A DNA stretch of 64,000 bases from NCBI GenBank assembly GCA_963965975.1, contig OZ014414.1:3819501-3883500 (forward strand), read 5' to 3'. Source of the stretch: Xestospongia bergquistia (Eukaryota; Porifera; Demospongiae; Haplosclerida; Petrosiidae). How positions within the stretch are numbered: the stretch's first letter is position 1; every line of letters begins with the position of its first letter. Positions 39,930 to 51,865 of this stretch are shown here, piece after piece. A model generated the notes under the pieces. The model saw only the letters and a list, made by a program, of their open reading frames with translations. It searched no databases and was not told the origin of the DNA. The position numbers and the translations under genes are program-made.

Positions 39930-42765
39930 AGTTTTGGTAAACCAAAATACATTAGTTTTTTTATTTAATGAAAGAGACCCTAGAAGAGTTGCTATACCTA
40001 GAGTCCGGCTATAATTTTTTTTCTCTAGTTCAAGGGTACTATAATATATTATAATTATGTATTATTGATTACAAAAATATGCTTTGATGCTGTTGCTACT
40101 ATGTTGAATGTCCATACTGCCAACACATCTAACAACCAGTGCTAGTACAAGCAAAGAAAGTTATCTAAGGAATTATACTTGACGGAATACCTTTATTTTA
40201 GGAGAGAAAGTATTAAAGAATGTTTAAGGATGTGAGATGGAAAAAAAAGAGGAGGAGAAAGATGGATAAATGTTGTACTGGTCATAATGTCACGAAAAGC
40301 TATGGCAAATGGATCTATACTCTTAAAAGAATAAATAAAATGACTTCATTCAAAGGTTAGTTAGACTCAACTGAAACCATATATAATTCAATCTGACAAA
40401 TTGCAAGATGAACAAACCTTAGGAATGAGTATGTATACAAGTAGCCATATTTATAATGATACCCTATCTATTTGTAGGATAATGATCCCTTACATTTATA
40501 CCTCAATCCCTCCACTGCTTTCTCCAATAACACAATTAGCATGTTATAGTCAAAGTCCAATGCATGGTTGTTCTGATAATTAAGTTACATTGAGAAATCA
40601 GGAACAATAATGTGATAATATCTTGAGATAATTGATTATGTGACAAAAAATCAAATTTAGATAATTGACTTACAATAGTAAATGAACAAACATTATTGTA
40701 TCACTTAATTAAGAATGTAAACAAAAATCTAGAAAGGAAGCTTTAATTGATAACAGGAACTAAGGAGACAATGTGCATATAGATGTTAGTAAGAATAAGC
40801 AAACTTGATTGCACTTTAGCAGTTGGAGAGTTCATTAAATTGTATGTATCATGTCTTTATATAGAATATTTATTACTACTTGTCATCCTGTTAGGTAACA
40901 TAACCTTATATATATGGTCTCAAAGGTCAGAGTTATTACTGTATGACAAACGTAAACAATAGATAGTATGAATGTTATATGTAAACATTAGGTTAAATGA
41001 CATAAGCTATATGTCAGCCTATTATTGAATTAACCTTTGTAGGATATTGTAGGGACATCACAATTAGCTAACTATGTAGTCAAGAAATAGGCTGACACCC
41101 TAGGTCAAGAATTAGCTGTCAGTCTGAGATTACTAACCTCCATTTTGCATGGTTAGGTCCAAAACATTTAGCATTAGTTTTAGTCTTAGGTGTTATTATG
41201 GTAGTCAATTTTACTTTCGTTTTAGTTAGTGCATAACATACTTTATTTCTTATTAAGGTATGTTTTAGTTTTAGATTTGGTATACCAAAAAAACATTACT
41301 TTTCCCTCTGTTTAATGAAAGGAGATCCTAGAAGGATTAGTGCACCCATAGTTTGGTTATTAAAAATTGCCAATTTTTTTGTCTCTAGCTCAAGGCTACT
41401 AGACAATGTGATAATATTATATGTTATTGAATACAAAACATTATGCCTTTAATATTTGTTGTTACTATGTTGGGATGTTCATGCTGCCATTCCTACTTTG
41501 AGCTTCTTTGAGATATTTTCACTCCCTCTCCAACATAAAATGAATCTTTGGAATAGATCTCATATACTTTTATATAATATTTTAACAATTGAACTTAACA
41601 AACTTTATAAGAAAGTATACACATTTTTTGCTCTATATTTCATGACATTACTAATAAGTCAAAGATGAAATGCTCAGATAATAACTTTAGCATGGACATT
41701 AGCCACTTTAATCATCCATAATTCCATCTTGTAATTGTAGGGTTTAACTCAACAGTAATCTTACGTAAAATGTGAAGTGCAATGCTAACTGTATATTACA
41801 TTCTATAACTGAGTTTAATTTGGTGTCAACATTTGAATGAGCATGGAGATTAATAATAAAGTCCAGAATTCGAAGAGGCTAAAGATTTAATCTCTTGCTA
41901 AAAGCCTCCTACAATATCACAATCAACATGTCATAGCCAAAGTCCAATGCATGGTTGCTCTAATAAAGTTATATTAATAACTTAGGAACAGTTATGTCAT
42001 AATGTCCTTGTGATAAAGCATTGTGTAACAACTAATCAAGTTTATTTATTACTCAAGAAATGTGGAGACACCTTCTCTGGTTTTTTCTTAAAAGTGCATG
42101 ATATTTGAATATCACCAACACGATACAAACTCTAAACTCTTTATAAAATAACACCACTGATGTCCACTATTATGACAAAACTATCTTGTCGACTAAAAAC
42201 CTAGACAATTAAGATACATTCAACAATAACACAACATCTTCTCAATAAACACAAATTTTGATAATTGACCTACAATAGTAAATGAACAAACATTATTTTA
42301 TCACTTATGTAAGAATGTAAACAAAAATCTAGAAAGGAAGCTTTAATTGATAACAGGAACTAAGGAGACAATGTGCATACAGATGTTAGTAAGACTAAGT
42401 ATATATGAATGCTCTTAATGCACTTTAGCAGTTGGAGAGTTTACTAAATTGTATGAATTATGTCTTTATAGAGAATATTTATGACTACTTGTCATCATGT
42501 TAGGTTAAATAACCTTATATATATGGTCTCAAAGGTCAGAGTTATTACTGTATGACAAACGTAAACAATAGATAGTATGAATGTTATATGTAAACATTAG
42601 GTTAAATGTCATAAGCTATATGTCAGCCTGTTATTGAATTAACCTTTGTAGGATATTGTAGGGACATTATAGTTAGCTAACTATGTAGTCAAGAAATAGG
42701 TTGACATCCTAGGTCAAGAATTAGCTGTCATTCTAGAATTACTAATGTCCATTTTGCATGGGCCA
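39930..42765. repeat. Tandem segmental duplication of noncoding DNA
   Basis: 39930-41155 and 41265-42765 are copies in the same orientation. Long shared stretches include CTCAAAGGTCAGAGTTATTA, GACAAACGTAAACAATAGAT and GAAGCTTTAATTGATAACAG. Offsets are about 1340-1390 bp in the first part and 1600 bp in the last, so the second copy has an insertion of about 200 bp near 42040-42245. I see no coding frame in either copy. Confidence 0.85.
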
Positions 42766-42769
42766 CTGT

Positions 42770-43560
42770 AGTTTTGACTAATGCATAGCTTTATAATATA
42801 TCATTTCAGGAATATAAGCCAATAATGTATTGAAACTAAATCCACAATTATGCAGTCATAATTAATTTTTTCTCTTATATACACTCAGTCATATCAGCAG
42901 TTAGATTTTGCTAGGATTAAAAGTTAGGTTGATTAATCATTATCATGTAATTTATGTGGAAACAGCCTTTGTGCAATCATACTGTATATGTAGGATTATT
43001 TAGCATGTTAACAAAATTAAATGCCATGTATGGGCTTTACAATTGAATGAGGTGTGTCTGCATGTAGTAAGTGTACATAGCTACTACTCATTATCCTTAT
43101 ATACTTGTCCTTATCTGTGTTTACTAGAAGTTGTAATATAATTAGGTTGTAATTAATCAGTGTCATTACAACATACACACTAACTTTTATATGTTCATTG
43201 TATGTATATAATATATTGTATTATAAAACTTAAATATGTGAGCTTATCTGCATATTGCAGTACCTTTCTAGAGTGTTGTCTGTCATTTGTAGTGGGTTTT
43301 CAATTATTGGATTATTGTTATTATAAACATAAAACAATATTACATACGCACACAAAATAGTCATCCAATTCCTAACATAAATTGTGAACTTAACAATATA
43401 ATTTTTAAAAAAGACAAAATAAAATTAAAAATAACATTTTAGTACTTTGTCATTTGTGAAGCAAAAAAAACACTGATTATGATGTATGCGTATTAAGAGA
43501 TTATCATGTAATGAATCATAATATTAAATATATAGTTCATTAATATATCCCTCATAATTA
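42770..43560. other. Non-genic stretch
   Basis: AT-rich sequence between the tandem duplication and the 3' end of the first TMEM179-like gene. Nothing recognisable was found. Confidence 0.4.
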
Positions 43561-43562
43561 TT

Positions 43563-44889
43563 TCAATTATTGTAGTCTTTATAAGCTAATATGATAGTGC
43601 AGATGAAACTTGAAACTGTTGTCAAAACAGCAAAGCACGCAAACACCTAAAAGGCATATAAAATAATATATCATTATAAATTTAATTTAAATAATAAAAC
43701 AGTTAATAGTTTAAAAACAAAAGAAATAGCATTTCACTCCAATAATTATGCCAGTTATATATAACAAGCAGCTGCTCAGCTGGATTGTACATTGAGTCAA
43801 TTATTATTTTGGTTTAATTATTTTACAATACTAATATAGCAAATATAAGGAACATTATGAAATTGTTCACTATTCCTATGTACAATGTTATTATAATCAA
43901 TTAATAAGTCTCTTGTACATGACCCAACAAAAAAAATTTGCTCTAAAATAATTGTATGACTTTGTTAGGGTGAATGGTATCTATATCTGTTCATATTATG
44001 TACATTCTAGCTAATTAATACAGTGTAATTATCACATTATTATTATACATTACAAATTATGAATTATAAATATACTTACTGTGGATGTAGTTACTTGTCT
44101 ATAAACATCTAAAGTGTAATCATTGTTTATGTCTTTTCTGAAAAAAAAGTAAACGAACACTTGAACTTCAACACAATATTTATTAAAATAATAGATTCAT
44201 TCATAAAATACATTTAACTGTCATGCATGCATTTCAGAGGTCACATGTACACATTATGACATTTATTTTTTAGTTTAATAAGCAATATTATGGAAAAAGA
44301 CAAAAAAGACTTATTGCAATGTTCTAAATTACTTTCAACCTGCACATATCAGATTATTAAAATTTCAGCCTATAATATAAACTCAGCTTAGCTAAGGATA
44401 ACATTATGCTAGGTTTTAACTTACAATGTATTACAAGTAACTCCCCATCCACTACAGAGTATTATAGCACCAGCTACAACAACTACAGCACACTTCAGTA
44501 AGAGAGTAAATTCTGTGATCCATAATTTTAAGCGAATATTTGTTTCGCTAAATAATAAAAGTTAATACAACATTAAAAAATTTGTATGTATAAAAATATA
44601 TAACTTACTATTTAATGTTAGAGCTTATCCTTACTAAAATAATACCAATCACTAACAGAAAACCTCCACCAGCCAAAGCTTCGCCAAAGATCGAAAATAT
44701 ACATGGACCATTACTAGGATTAATATGACTGGCGCTAACGTATAAAAAACATTCAGTGTGTCCTCTGAGCTTATTCCCACGAAAATAAGCATCGCCAGAA
44801 AGACTTGCTACTATTACAAGAAAGCCAACAGTTATGACGTGAAGAACAATCGTAACTACTTGCAATATAACAGTTGTTTTCTCTGCCAT
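43563..44889 (-). CDS. Four-helix membrane protein, TMEM179-like (gene 1)
   Basis: Exons 44889-44609, 44547-44425, 44137-44080 and 43646-43563 join with GT-AG introns and matching phases to 181 residues, ATG to TGA. It has four hydrophobic segments: VVTIVLHVITVGFLVIVA (about 10-29), ALAGGGFLLVIGIILV (about 72-87), LLLKCAVVVVAGAIILC (about 104-122) and VFACFAVLTTVSSFICTIIL (split, about 154-175). A first loop has ECFLYVSA...GPCIF, and a second loop has GWGVTCNTL. Two cysteines in each loop and the W-x-x-T-C pattern recall TMEM179 proteins. That assignment is from memory and moderate. The family role is unknown. Its paralogue at 51866-53849 has the same exon structure. Confidence 0.75.
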
Positions 44890-45783
44890 AGTGTTACGAC
44901 ACGGGGCTCTCAGTTAACAGGATTCAATACGACCAAGCAATTTACAGGAGTTACTATATAGACGAGTTAATTGAGGAAGACTTATAAAGTTATTGTAATT
45001 GATGTCACACCCATTTTCGCTGAACTTCTATGGTTAGCAGCAACATGGTTGTTACCAAATAATTGGTGCTGGACTTAATTGGGCATGTTTTAAAGATAGA
45101 TCCTTCTGCCTATCTACTTTGTACTTCACTAACCTCTTTTGTCATGTGGCAGCATGACAAAGTAACTTCATCTCAATCCTGTAGTTTACTGCAACAAACG
45201 TTCAACACATCAGAACTTCTAAAGATAAGTAGATTTATGGATACAGTATTTTCAATTGCGACACTATAGCGTTAGTCTCAAGATAATTACTGTTGACAAT
45301 GAAGACAGTAAAGTGATTATTTGAACACTAACATTGTTATCACACAAAAAACAAGATATTCCTGAATGTGTAATACTTAGAAGAATCTATATAATAATTA
45401 TGTTACAATTGTTATTAGTACTCATTATTAACAACAGTCATGAATGTTTCTCTAAAATACTTTATCAAATGTGTCCTACCTTTAATTTAAAGTAGACTGA
45501 CTATTTATTTATCTATCATTTGGTCCTCCTAATCATTTGTACTCTATGTCATTAGCTGTAGAATATTCTATAATTTCATAGTGTTTATTTATTAGCATAT
45601 GACATAATGATATACATTTGTTATTATCTATCTGATCATTTTGCTGAGTGTAATTGCTGTCTCATCATTATTTTGTTATATAAGTAGAGTTTCTTCTATT
45701 GGAACATGACACTTTTGATTGTTTACATAACACGTTAAGTAATCCATTACATATGTTATTTAGAGGTGTTAATTTTTTGTTCG

Positions 45784-45841
<58 letters not shown>

Positions 45842-46204
45842 TAAAACTTAAATTCAATCAACACCAACAATCTTTTTTATTATCTAATATTTATCTAATA
45901 AATACTTGTTATCACAATTATTATCATGTAATTATTGGAACTATGATAATTAGATGCTGGACCATGTCTGTTATTATAAAATTCATACAACACTTCAATG
46001 TATTTATAGGGATGGATGCAAGATTCAGAATTTCTTAGTTACTATAATAACTAGCTAACAATTTCATTTTTGCTGCTATAATTATAGTTAATATTCATAA
46101 TCACTGTTCCATACTTAACCACACACAATACTTATACAAACATATAGACTGAACACCAGAAAATAAAAGTTTACATTCACATATCAGTCTAATTAAATGT
46201 ATTG
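44890..46204. other. Intergenic region with TTA microsatellite
   Basis: Upstream flank of gene 1 (44890-45050, presumably its promoter). 45788-45840 is a run of about 17 TTA triplets. 45895-46140 resembles 61914-62040 and is part of the duplicated PI-PLC 3' flank. The 68-codon open frame at 45063-45269 lacks an ATG and is not supported. Confidence 0.45.
45788..45840. repeat. TTA trinucleotide microsatellite
   Basis: About 53 bp of uninterrupted TTA repeats. Confidence 0.95.
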
Positions 46205-47554
46205 CTACATGTATTTTGCTCCAGCTTTCATAAGACTACTAATAATACTGGCTTGTATAATATTAGTATACTCAGAGAAGAAATCAACACTTATGATGTT
46301 AGCTTTCTCACACCATTTTGATCCTCCATAATACCATTGGGTTATGGTAGGACATAACTTAGCAGCAATTATACGTGGTGTATTAACTGAACTACTAACT
46401 ATAAATGAACATGTAGCCCACATACCAGAATGAAAATCAGACATATCTTTTTTAATATCATCATAAAGTTCATTTATTGTGTTAGCATCTTGATACCAAC
46501 TTTGTGCTACTCCTGGCCACATATAACTATCTGAATTATTATTGTTCCAGGCTACAACTATTCGATTCTTTTCAACTGAAGCCCATATATCTTTAAGACG
46601 CTTATCTTTGCCTTGACTAACATGTAAATAGTAGCCACTAAGATAAATTTTTATTTGACTTTTGAGTTGATCATAGTCAAAAATTCCTTCTCCAAGATTT
46701 ACAAAACGATGGAAGTCCAATACTACAATTTCTTTACTAGTAGAGTCAATGAAATCAGTGACTTCTTTTAAAGCTTCTTTTAGAGTATAATTTGTACGAA
46801 ATACATCGTGTACAATAAGATAATCACCTGGTTTATTCTGTCCTATTCGTAAATCTAAGACTCTTATTCCTCTTTTTAATTGAGCATTAAGGCTTATATC
46901 TTGTGTTTCAGTCCATGGCTTAGCAAAATCATTAAGAAGATGGTATGTTCCTGAGTCATGTGTTCCAGGTAGAGTCATTTCAGTTAATGTAAGTATCCCT
47001 AATGTATTACTGTACAAATTCATCCATTGGTCGTCAAAGAAGGTTTTTGGAAGAGACATTGCATCAGTTTGGTTGACAATGGAGCTTGTATCAGGTTCAA
47101 CTGTATTAACAGTTGTCTTCAGTCCTTTTTCTAATACAAGAATTGAAAGGTAGCCATTTGGTATCCATCCAAGTTGACTTTGAAGAAATGGAGGAAACAC
47201 TTCATACTTTATTATATCTAATGTTTTCCAATTCACTCTAACACCACACTGACTGTCATTGTAAGGCCAACAAATTTGTATTTCAAACTCTTCATCCTCT
47301 CCATCCAGCTGGAATGTAACATTACCAGATTGATAGATATCTGTGCCATACTCAATGTAGAATCTCTTCATTGTCTGAGGAGGTATATCAGAAAAGTTCC
47401 AAGTTACCATTTTGTAGTTTTGTAGGTTAGTCATCTTGAAATGTCTTGAACTAGCATTAATGATCCACAAGTATCCTCCATTTGTTGTTTTAGTTGTTTC
47501 ATTGACAAGGAACAGACTAAATAGTATTATAATTATAATACTATAACCAGACAT
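46205..47554 (-). CDS. Secreted PI-PLC X-domain-like protein, copy A
   Basis: 449 residues in one exon. An N-terminal hydrophobic run (SIIIIILFSLFLV, residues 5-17) fits a signal peptide. Residues about 25-145 form an unrecognised, beta-rich looking domain with aromatic repeats (TWNFSDIPPQTMKRFYIEYG). The X domain follows: LPGTHDSGTY (195-204, catalytic His199), RVLDLRI (231-237), VHDVFR (248-253, second catalytic His249) and VVLDFHRF (277-284). Both general acid/base histidines of the PI-PLC/PLCXD fold are kept. No Y or C2 domain is present. Likely substrates are phosphoinositides or GPI-like lipids at the outer surface, by family. It is intronless in an intron-rich region, and its paralogue lies at 49206. 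Confidence 0.85.
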   Translation of the reverse strand: MSGYSIIIIILFSLFLVNETTKTTNGGYLWIINASSRHFKMTNLQNYKMVTWNFSDIPPQTMKRFYIEYGTDIYQSGNVTFQLDGEDEEFEIQICWPYNDSQCGVRVNWKTLDIIKYEVFPPFLQSQLGWIPNGYLSILVLEKGLKTTVNTVEPDTSSIVNQTDAMSLPKTFFDDQWMNLYSNTLGILTLTEMTLPGTHDSGTYHLLNDFAKPWTETQDISLNAQLKRGIRVLDLRIGQNKPGDYLIVHDVFRTNYTLKEALKEVTDFIDSTSKEIVVLDFHRFVNLGEGIFDYDQLKSQIKIYLSGYYLHVSQGKDKRLKDIWASVEKNRIVVAWNNNNSDSYMWPGVAQSWYQDANTINELYDDIKKDMSDFHSGMWATCSFIVSSSVNTPRIIAAKLCPTITQWYYGGSKWCEKANIISVDFFSEYTNIIQASIISSLMKAGAKYM

Positions 47555-49205
47555 GTCTTCTCAGTAGCCTCACTCACTAGCATAAATAACGTACACATGT
47601 CCAATCTGTCTATACATACCTACAAAAAGTATATGCATGCATTGTACATGTGCATGATGTGTACACACTGTAATAACAATCACCTGATGATCCAAGGAAG
47701 CCATAAACATTTTGTCAACACTTACCATGTTAGGACTGAGGTCACAAATATCTCAAAAGTTAACTTTAGATCTGATCTGTTTGACCACATCAATGATCTA
47801 CACTGCTTGCCATGTGTACAGCCTGGGATTTGTCAATTTTTAAGTATCAATATAAATCTCCATGACTCCATGACTCATCGTGTGGGTGGGGCTGCCAACA
47901 GGTTTACACAATTATAGCTAAAATTGAATTATCAAGTCACTCCCTGTGTATTCTTCATACTTGTCAATAAGAAGAGTGTTGCTTAATATGTAGGACAATG
48001 CTGAAAAAAATTGAGATGGTTGTCACATGCTATTACACTATTATGGTGTCCAATTATGTGAATGTTGATTTACAGGTCATCTAAGCACTAGCCTACTGTT
48101 ATCAAGTCTTCCATAGCTAGTAAGACTTTAGGTAACTATTGAAAACATTTATTTTAGAAACAATGTCCAGTTTTTTTACTTTACTATATATCATTACATA
48201 TAAGTAATGGCTGTATATCACAGTAAAAAAAATTGATTTAACCAATATATGGTTATACAGGTTTCATGATGTACTACATGTAAGAACTAAAAGTCATTTT
48301 TTAAAAAAATAAAAACAATTTCATTTGATAAACAAAAATTCCATAGGACAATAGTAAATTTAAAACTATATTATGTTTACTTTCAGTTTGTATCTTTTAT
48401 AACCAAATATTAGTTAAATCAACCAAACAGTTTTTACAGTATACTATTTGTGATCTAAGATATAATGTCTGACAGGAAATGTGCAATGAAGGATAACCAA
48501 ACTTATTTTGAATGATTTCACATCAGACTATAAGACTTGATTATCTATTCTACATTGTTACCTCTCACGATGATGTAGAAAATCATTAATATTATGATAT
48601 TTTTATCAAATTGCTATATAATTTTTTAGAACCAATAATATTAAAAACTCAGCCACTTTCTGCTCGTCATCTTTTAGATCTTCCACTAATTCCAAGCTTC
48701 AGTATACTAAGACATTCTTCAACAGTTCTAAACATTCTATTCAACAGACTCCTTGACTTAAGAATGTTTTTTCCATCATTGAATGTGGACTTTCCAATTG
48801 TCCACATTGATATCGCAAATCAAGCAAATCTATTGGTCTAACATTTCAATCGAATTTTGATTCCCCCAATCCCTGTATATTTCGCTTTGTATGCCCTTGC
48901 TTATGCATTGTTCATTGCATCACATTATTATGTCATTGATATCATCTATAGTTAAGCCTCGCCGCTCAGTGAGTGGGCGAGGTTTGCAATATTTTGTTTG
49001 TGTCTGTCTGTCTAGATCTTAATAACCCACTAACAACTTTTGCTGCCATAGTCAACACTCATAGTCATTGTTCTATTGTTAACCACACACAATACTTACA
49101 AAAATAATTATAATAACTGAATAGAAATATTAATGTTTATGTTCACACACCAGGTATTTTTAAACTTTGTACTTTACTAAAATCTGGTTACATGTATTAT
49201 TAGTT
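47555..49205. other. Intergenic region, partly duplicated elsewhere
   Basis: 47640-47900 is similar to 51330-51590 (for example CAATCACCTGATGA and TTTAGATCTGATCTGTTTGA). 47950-48200 is similar to 51617-51760 and 62295-62540 (GCTTAATATGTAG, CATTTATTTTA). These are the duplicated flanks of the PI-PLC copies. 48611-48960 has an open frame of 76 codons without a recognised family. The GC-rich hairpin CCTCGCC...GGCGAGG at 48957-48982 is followed by GTCTGTCTGTCTAG and probably belongs to a dispersed repeat. Confidence 0.5.
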
Positions 49206-50552
49206 TTATTTTGCTCCAGCTTTCATAAGACTACTAATAATACTGGCTTGTATAATATTAGTATACTCAGAGAAGAAATCAACACTTATGATGTTAGCCT
49301 TCTCACACCATTTTGATCCTCCATAATACCATCGGGTAATTGTAGGGTATAACTTAACAACAATCTTATGTGGTGTACTAAGTGCACTACTAGCTGTAAA
49401 TGAGCATGTAGCCCACATACCAGAATGAACATCAGCCATATCTTTTTTAATATCATCATAAAGTTCATTTATTGTTTTAGCATGTTGATACCAACTTTGT
49501 GCTACTCCTGGCCACATATAGCTGTCTGAATTATTAGTGTTCCAGGCTACAACTACTCGACTCTTTCCACTTGAAGCCCATATATCTTTAAGAGGCTTAT
49601 CTTTGCCTTGACTAACATGTAAATAGTAGCCACTAAGATAAGATTTTATTTGACTTTTGAGCTGATCATAGTCAAAGCTTCCTTTTCCAAGATTGTTAAA
49701 ACGATGAAAGTCCAGTACAATAACTTCTTTACTAGTAGAGTCAATGAAATCAGTGACTTCTTTTAAAGCTTCTTTTAAAGTATAATTTGTACGAAATACA
49801 TCATGTACAATAACATAATCACCTGGTTTATTCTGTCCTATTCGTAAATCCAAGGATCTTATTCCTCTGTTCAATTGAGCATTGAGACTTATGGCTTGTG
49901 TCTTAGTCCAAGGCTTACCAAAAACATTAATTGGATGGTATGTTCCTGAGTCATGTGTTCCTGGTAGAGTCATTTCTGTTAATGTAAGCCTGCCTAATAT
50001 ATCACTGTAATAATCCATCCATTGGTTTTCAATGGAAGATTTTGGAAGATGGATTGCATCAGTTGGGTCAATAATGGAGCTTGTATCAGGTTCAACTGTT
50101 TTGACTGTGGTGTTAACTCCTTTTTCTAATACGAGAATTGAAAGGTAGCCATTTGGTATCCAACCGATATTTTCTCCTTGAGGTGATGGAGGGAATACTG
50201 CATACTTCATTGTATCTATTTTGTTCCAATTCACTTTAATACCTCGTTGACTGTCACTGTAAGCCCAACAAATCTGGACTTCAAATTTTTCATTCTTTCC
50301 ATCTAGTTGGAATGTAACATTACCAGATTGATAGATATCTGTACCATACTCAATGTAGAATGTCTTCATTGTCTGAGGAGGTATATCAGAAAAGTTCCAA
50401 GTTACCATTTTGTAGTTTTGTAGGCTAGCCATCTTGAAAAGTTTTGAACTAGCATTAATGATCCACAGGTATCCTCCATTTGTTGTTTTAGTTGTTTCAT
50501 TGACAAAGAACAAGCTAAACAGTATTATAATTACAATCCTGTAAGCAGACAT
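49206..50552 (-). CDS. Secreted PI-PLC X-domain-like protein, copy B
   Basis: One exon of 448 residues if started at ATG 50552 (MSAYRIVIIILFSLFFV), which aligns with the start of copy A. An upstream in-frame ATG at 50570 would add six residues. At that place copy A has GTG, so I prefer 50552. The signal peptide, N-terminal domain and X domain match copy A: LPGTHDSGTY, RSLDLRI, VHDVFR and VVLDFH-type block (VIVLDFHRF). The C-terminal part (NIISVDFFSEYTNIIQASII) is nearly identical between copies. There are no stops or shifts, so both copies look under selection. They are head-to-tail tandem paralogues about 3 kb apart. Confidence 0.85.
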   Translation of the reverse strand: MSAYRIVIIILFSLFFVNETTKTTNGGYLWIINASSKLFKMASLQNYKMVTWNFSDIPPQTMKTFYIEYGTDIYQSGNVTFQLDGKNEKFEVQICWAYSDSQRGIKVNWNKIDTMKYAVFPPSPQGENIGWIPNGYLSILVLEKGVNTTVKTVEPDTSSIIDPTDAIHLPKSSIENQWMDYYSDILGRLTLTEMTLPGTHDSGTYHPINVFGKPWTKTQAISLNAQLNRGIRSLDLRIGQNKPGDYVIVHDVFRTNYTLKEALKEVTDFIDSTSKEVIVLDFHRFNNLGKGSFDYDQLKSQIKSYLSGYYLHVSQGKDKPLKDIWASSGKSRVVVAWNTNNSDSYMWPGVAQSWYQHAKTINELYDDIKKDMADVHSGMWATCSFTASSALSTPHKIVVKLYPTITRWYYGGSKWCEKANIISVDFFSEYTNIIQASIISSLMKAGAK

Positions 50553-50589
50553 GCTTTCTAAGAGCCTCATTCACTAGCACAGATAAGTT

Positions 50590-50663
50590 ATATACATGAA
50601 ATATGTATATATATATGTACATATATACATATATGTATGTATATTATATATATATATGTATAT
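50590..50663. repeat. TA/TATG-rich microsatellite
   Basis: Alternating TATATATG units upstream of PI-PLC copy B. It abuts the left end of the putative element at 50664. Confidence 0.8.
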
Positions 50664-51307
50664 CCCTTTACATGCCAAGTTTTTGCGTGGGCGTATACCG
50701 TAATTACCAAATTATTTTGCCCTGAGGTAATAAGCACGTTTTTTTACTTCGTTTGGCGTTTTATTCCTACTATCTTGATGTTGGAAGTGTTTAGAAGTCG
50801 AGTTTCTTTCATAGAGTGAATGATAAGATGGTGAGTTGTTCTTAAACTGTACTTTTAATGTTTTACCTTTTATAAATGATTATTGTTGAATATAGTATCT
50901 GCTACAATAGTGTCAACAATGAACTCTCTCAGCTCCACGTATTATAAACAGTCTACTATATACTATTGTTCTATATTTTAATGATTGTTGTTAAATGATA
51001 ATAATGAATAGTTGCATGTTTACTTTGTAGCTTCACAATTACCTTTGATCGAGTGACGCGCTTGACAATCAAAATGATACAAAGGTGAGTTTTCAAGCAT
51101 AGTGGTCTGAAAGCAAGACACAGCAGCTACTTTGATATTTCTACCTTCCAACCCAGCTACCTGAAGCACGAGTAGCTAAAAAAGACGCTTCCACAAAGCA
51201 AACCAAGGCGCTAAACTCGGTATAAAGTAGACGACGAGTATACTCGTCATTGGGAATTACGCCCACTTCTTTAATGACGAGTATACTCGTCAACGGGAAG
51301 TAAAGGG
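50664..51307. mobile_element. Putative short DNA element with GACGAGTATACTCGTC palindromes
   Basis: CCCTTTAC at the left and GTAAAGGG at the right form short terminal inverted repeats embedded in TA repeats. The near-terminal right side contains the 16-bp perfect palindrome GACGAGTATACTCGTC twice (51233-51248 and 51276-51291), separated by about 27 bp. The inside is non-coding and GC-richer than its surroundings. The boundaries are inferred only from the 8-bp terminal match, so the element call is moderate. It sits between PI-PLC copy B and its duplicated 5' flank. Confidence 0.55.
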
Positions 51308-51865
51308 ATATATATACACAAAGATGTGTAGATGTACTGCATGCAGTGCATGACCTGTGCACACTCTAATACAATCACCTGATGACTTAAAGGAAGCCAT
51401 ATACATGAAACATCACTTGGTCAGAGGCTAAGTCTGAGGTCATGTATATCTGAAAGGTTACATTTAGATCTGATCTGTTTGACTAGACCACATAACCTTA
51501 GGCACACTGTGCTTGCCATATTTATAGTCTCGGACTAATTAACTTTTAAGTAGCTATATAAATCTACGTGACCTCAAACAGTATAACTCGTTGATTTGTG
51601 CCTATCAAGTTACATCCACTACATTATTCAAAGTAGCTTATCAGTAAGAACAGCATTGCTTAATATGTAACCGTTATCCTAGAAAAACTTGAGATTACTA
51701 TTACACTAATATGTTGTCAAATTATGTAAAAGTTGGTTTACAGATTAGTGAAGCACCACCTTCATCTTCATAATGATGTGAATATTGCTATATTTATTGT
51801 GGGGTCTTGATAAGATCAGCAGTACATTAAAATAAATTTCACTAGATTTTATTACAAGTGAAAGA

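Noticed and set aside
45766-46038. 90-codon frame with a poly-leucine run, as a membrane protein
   Set aside because: The leucines come from the TTA microsatellite.
51141-51362. 73-codon minus frame over the palindromes as a transposase start
   Set aside because: Residues come from the palindrome and its TA flank, with no recognised domain.
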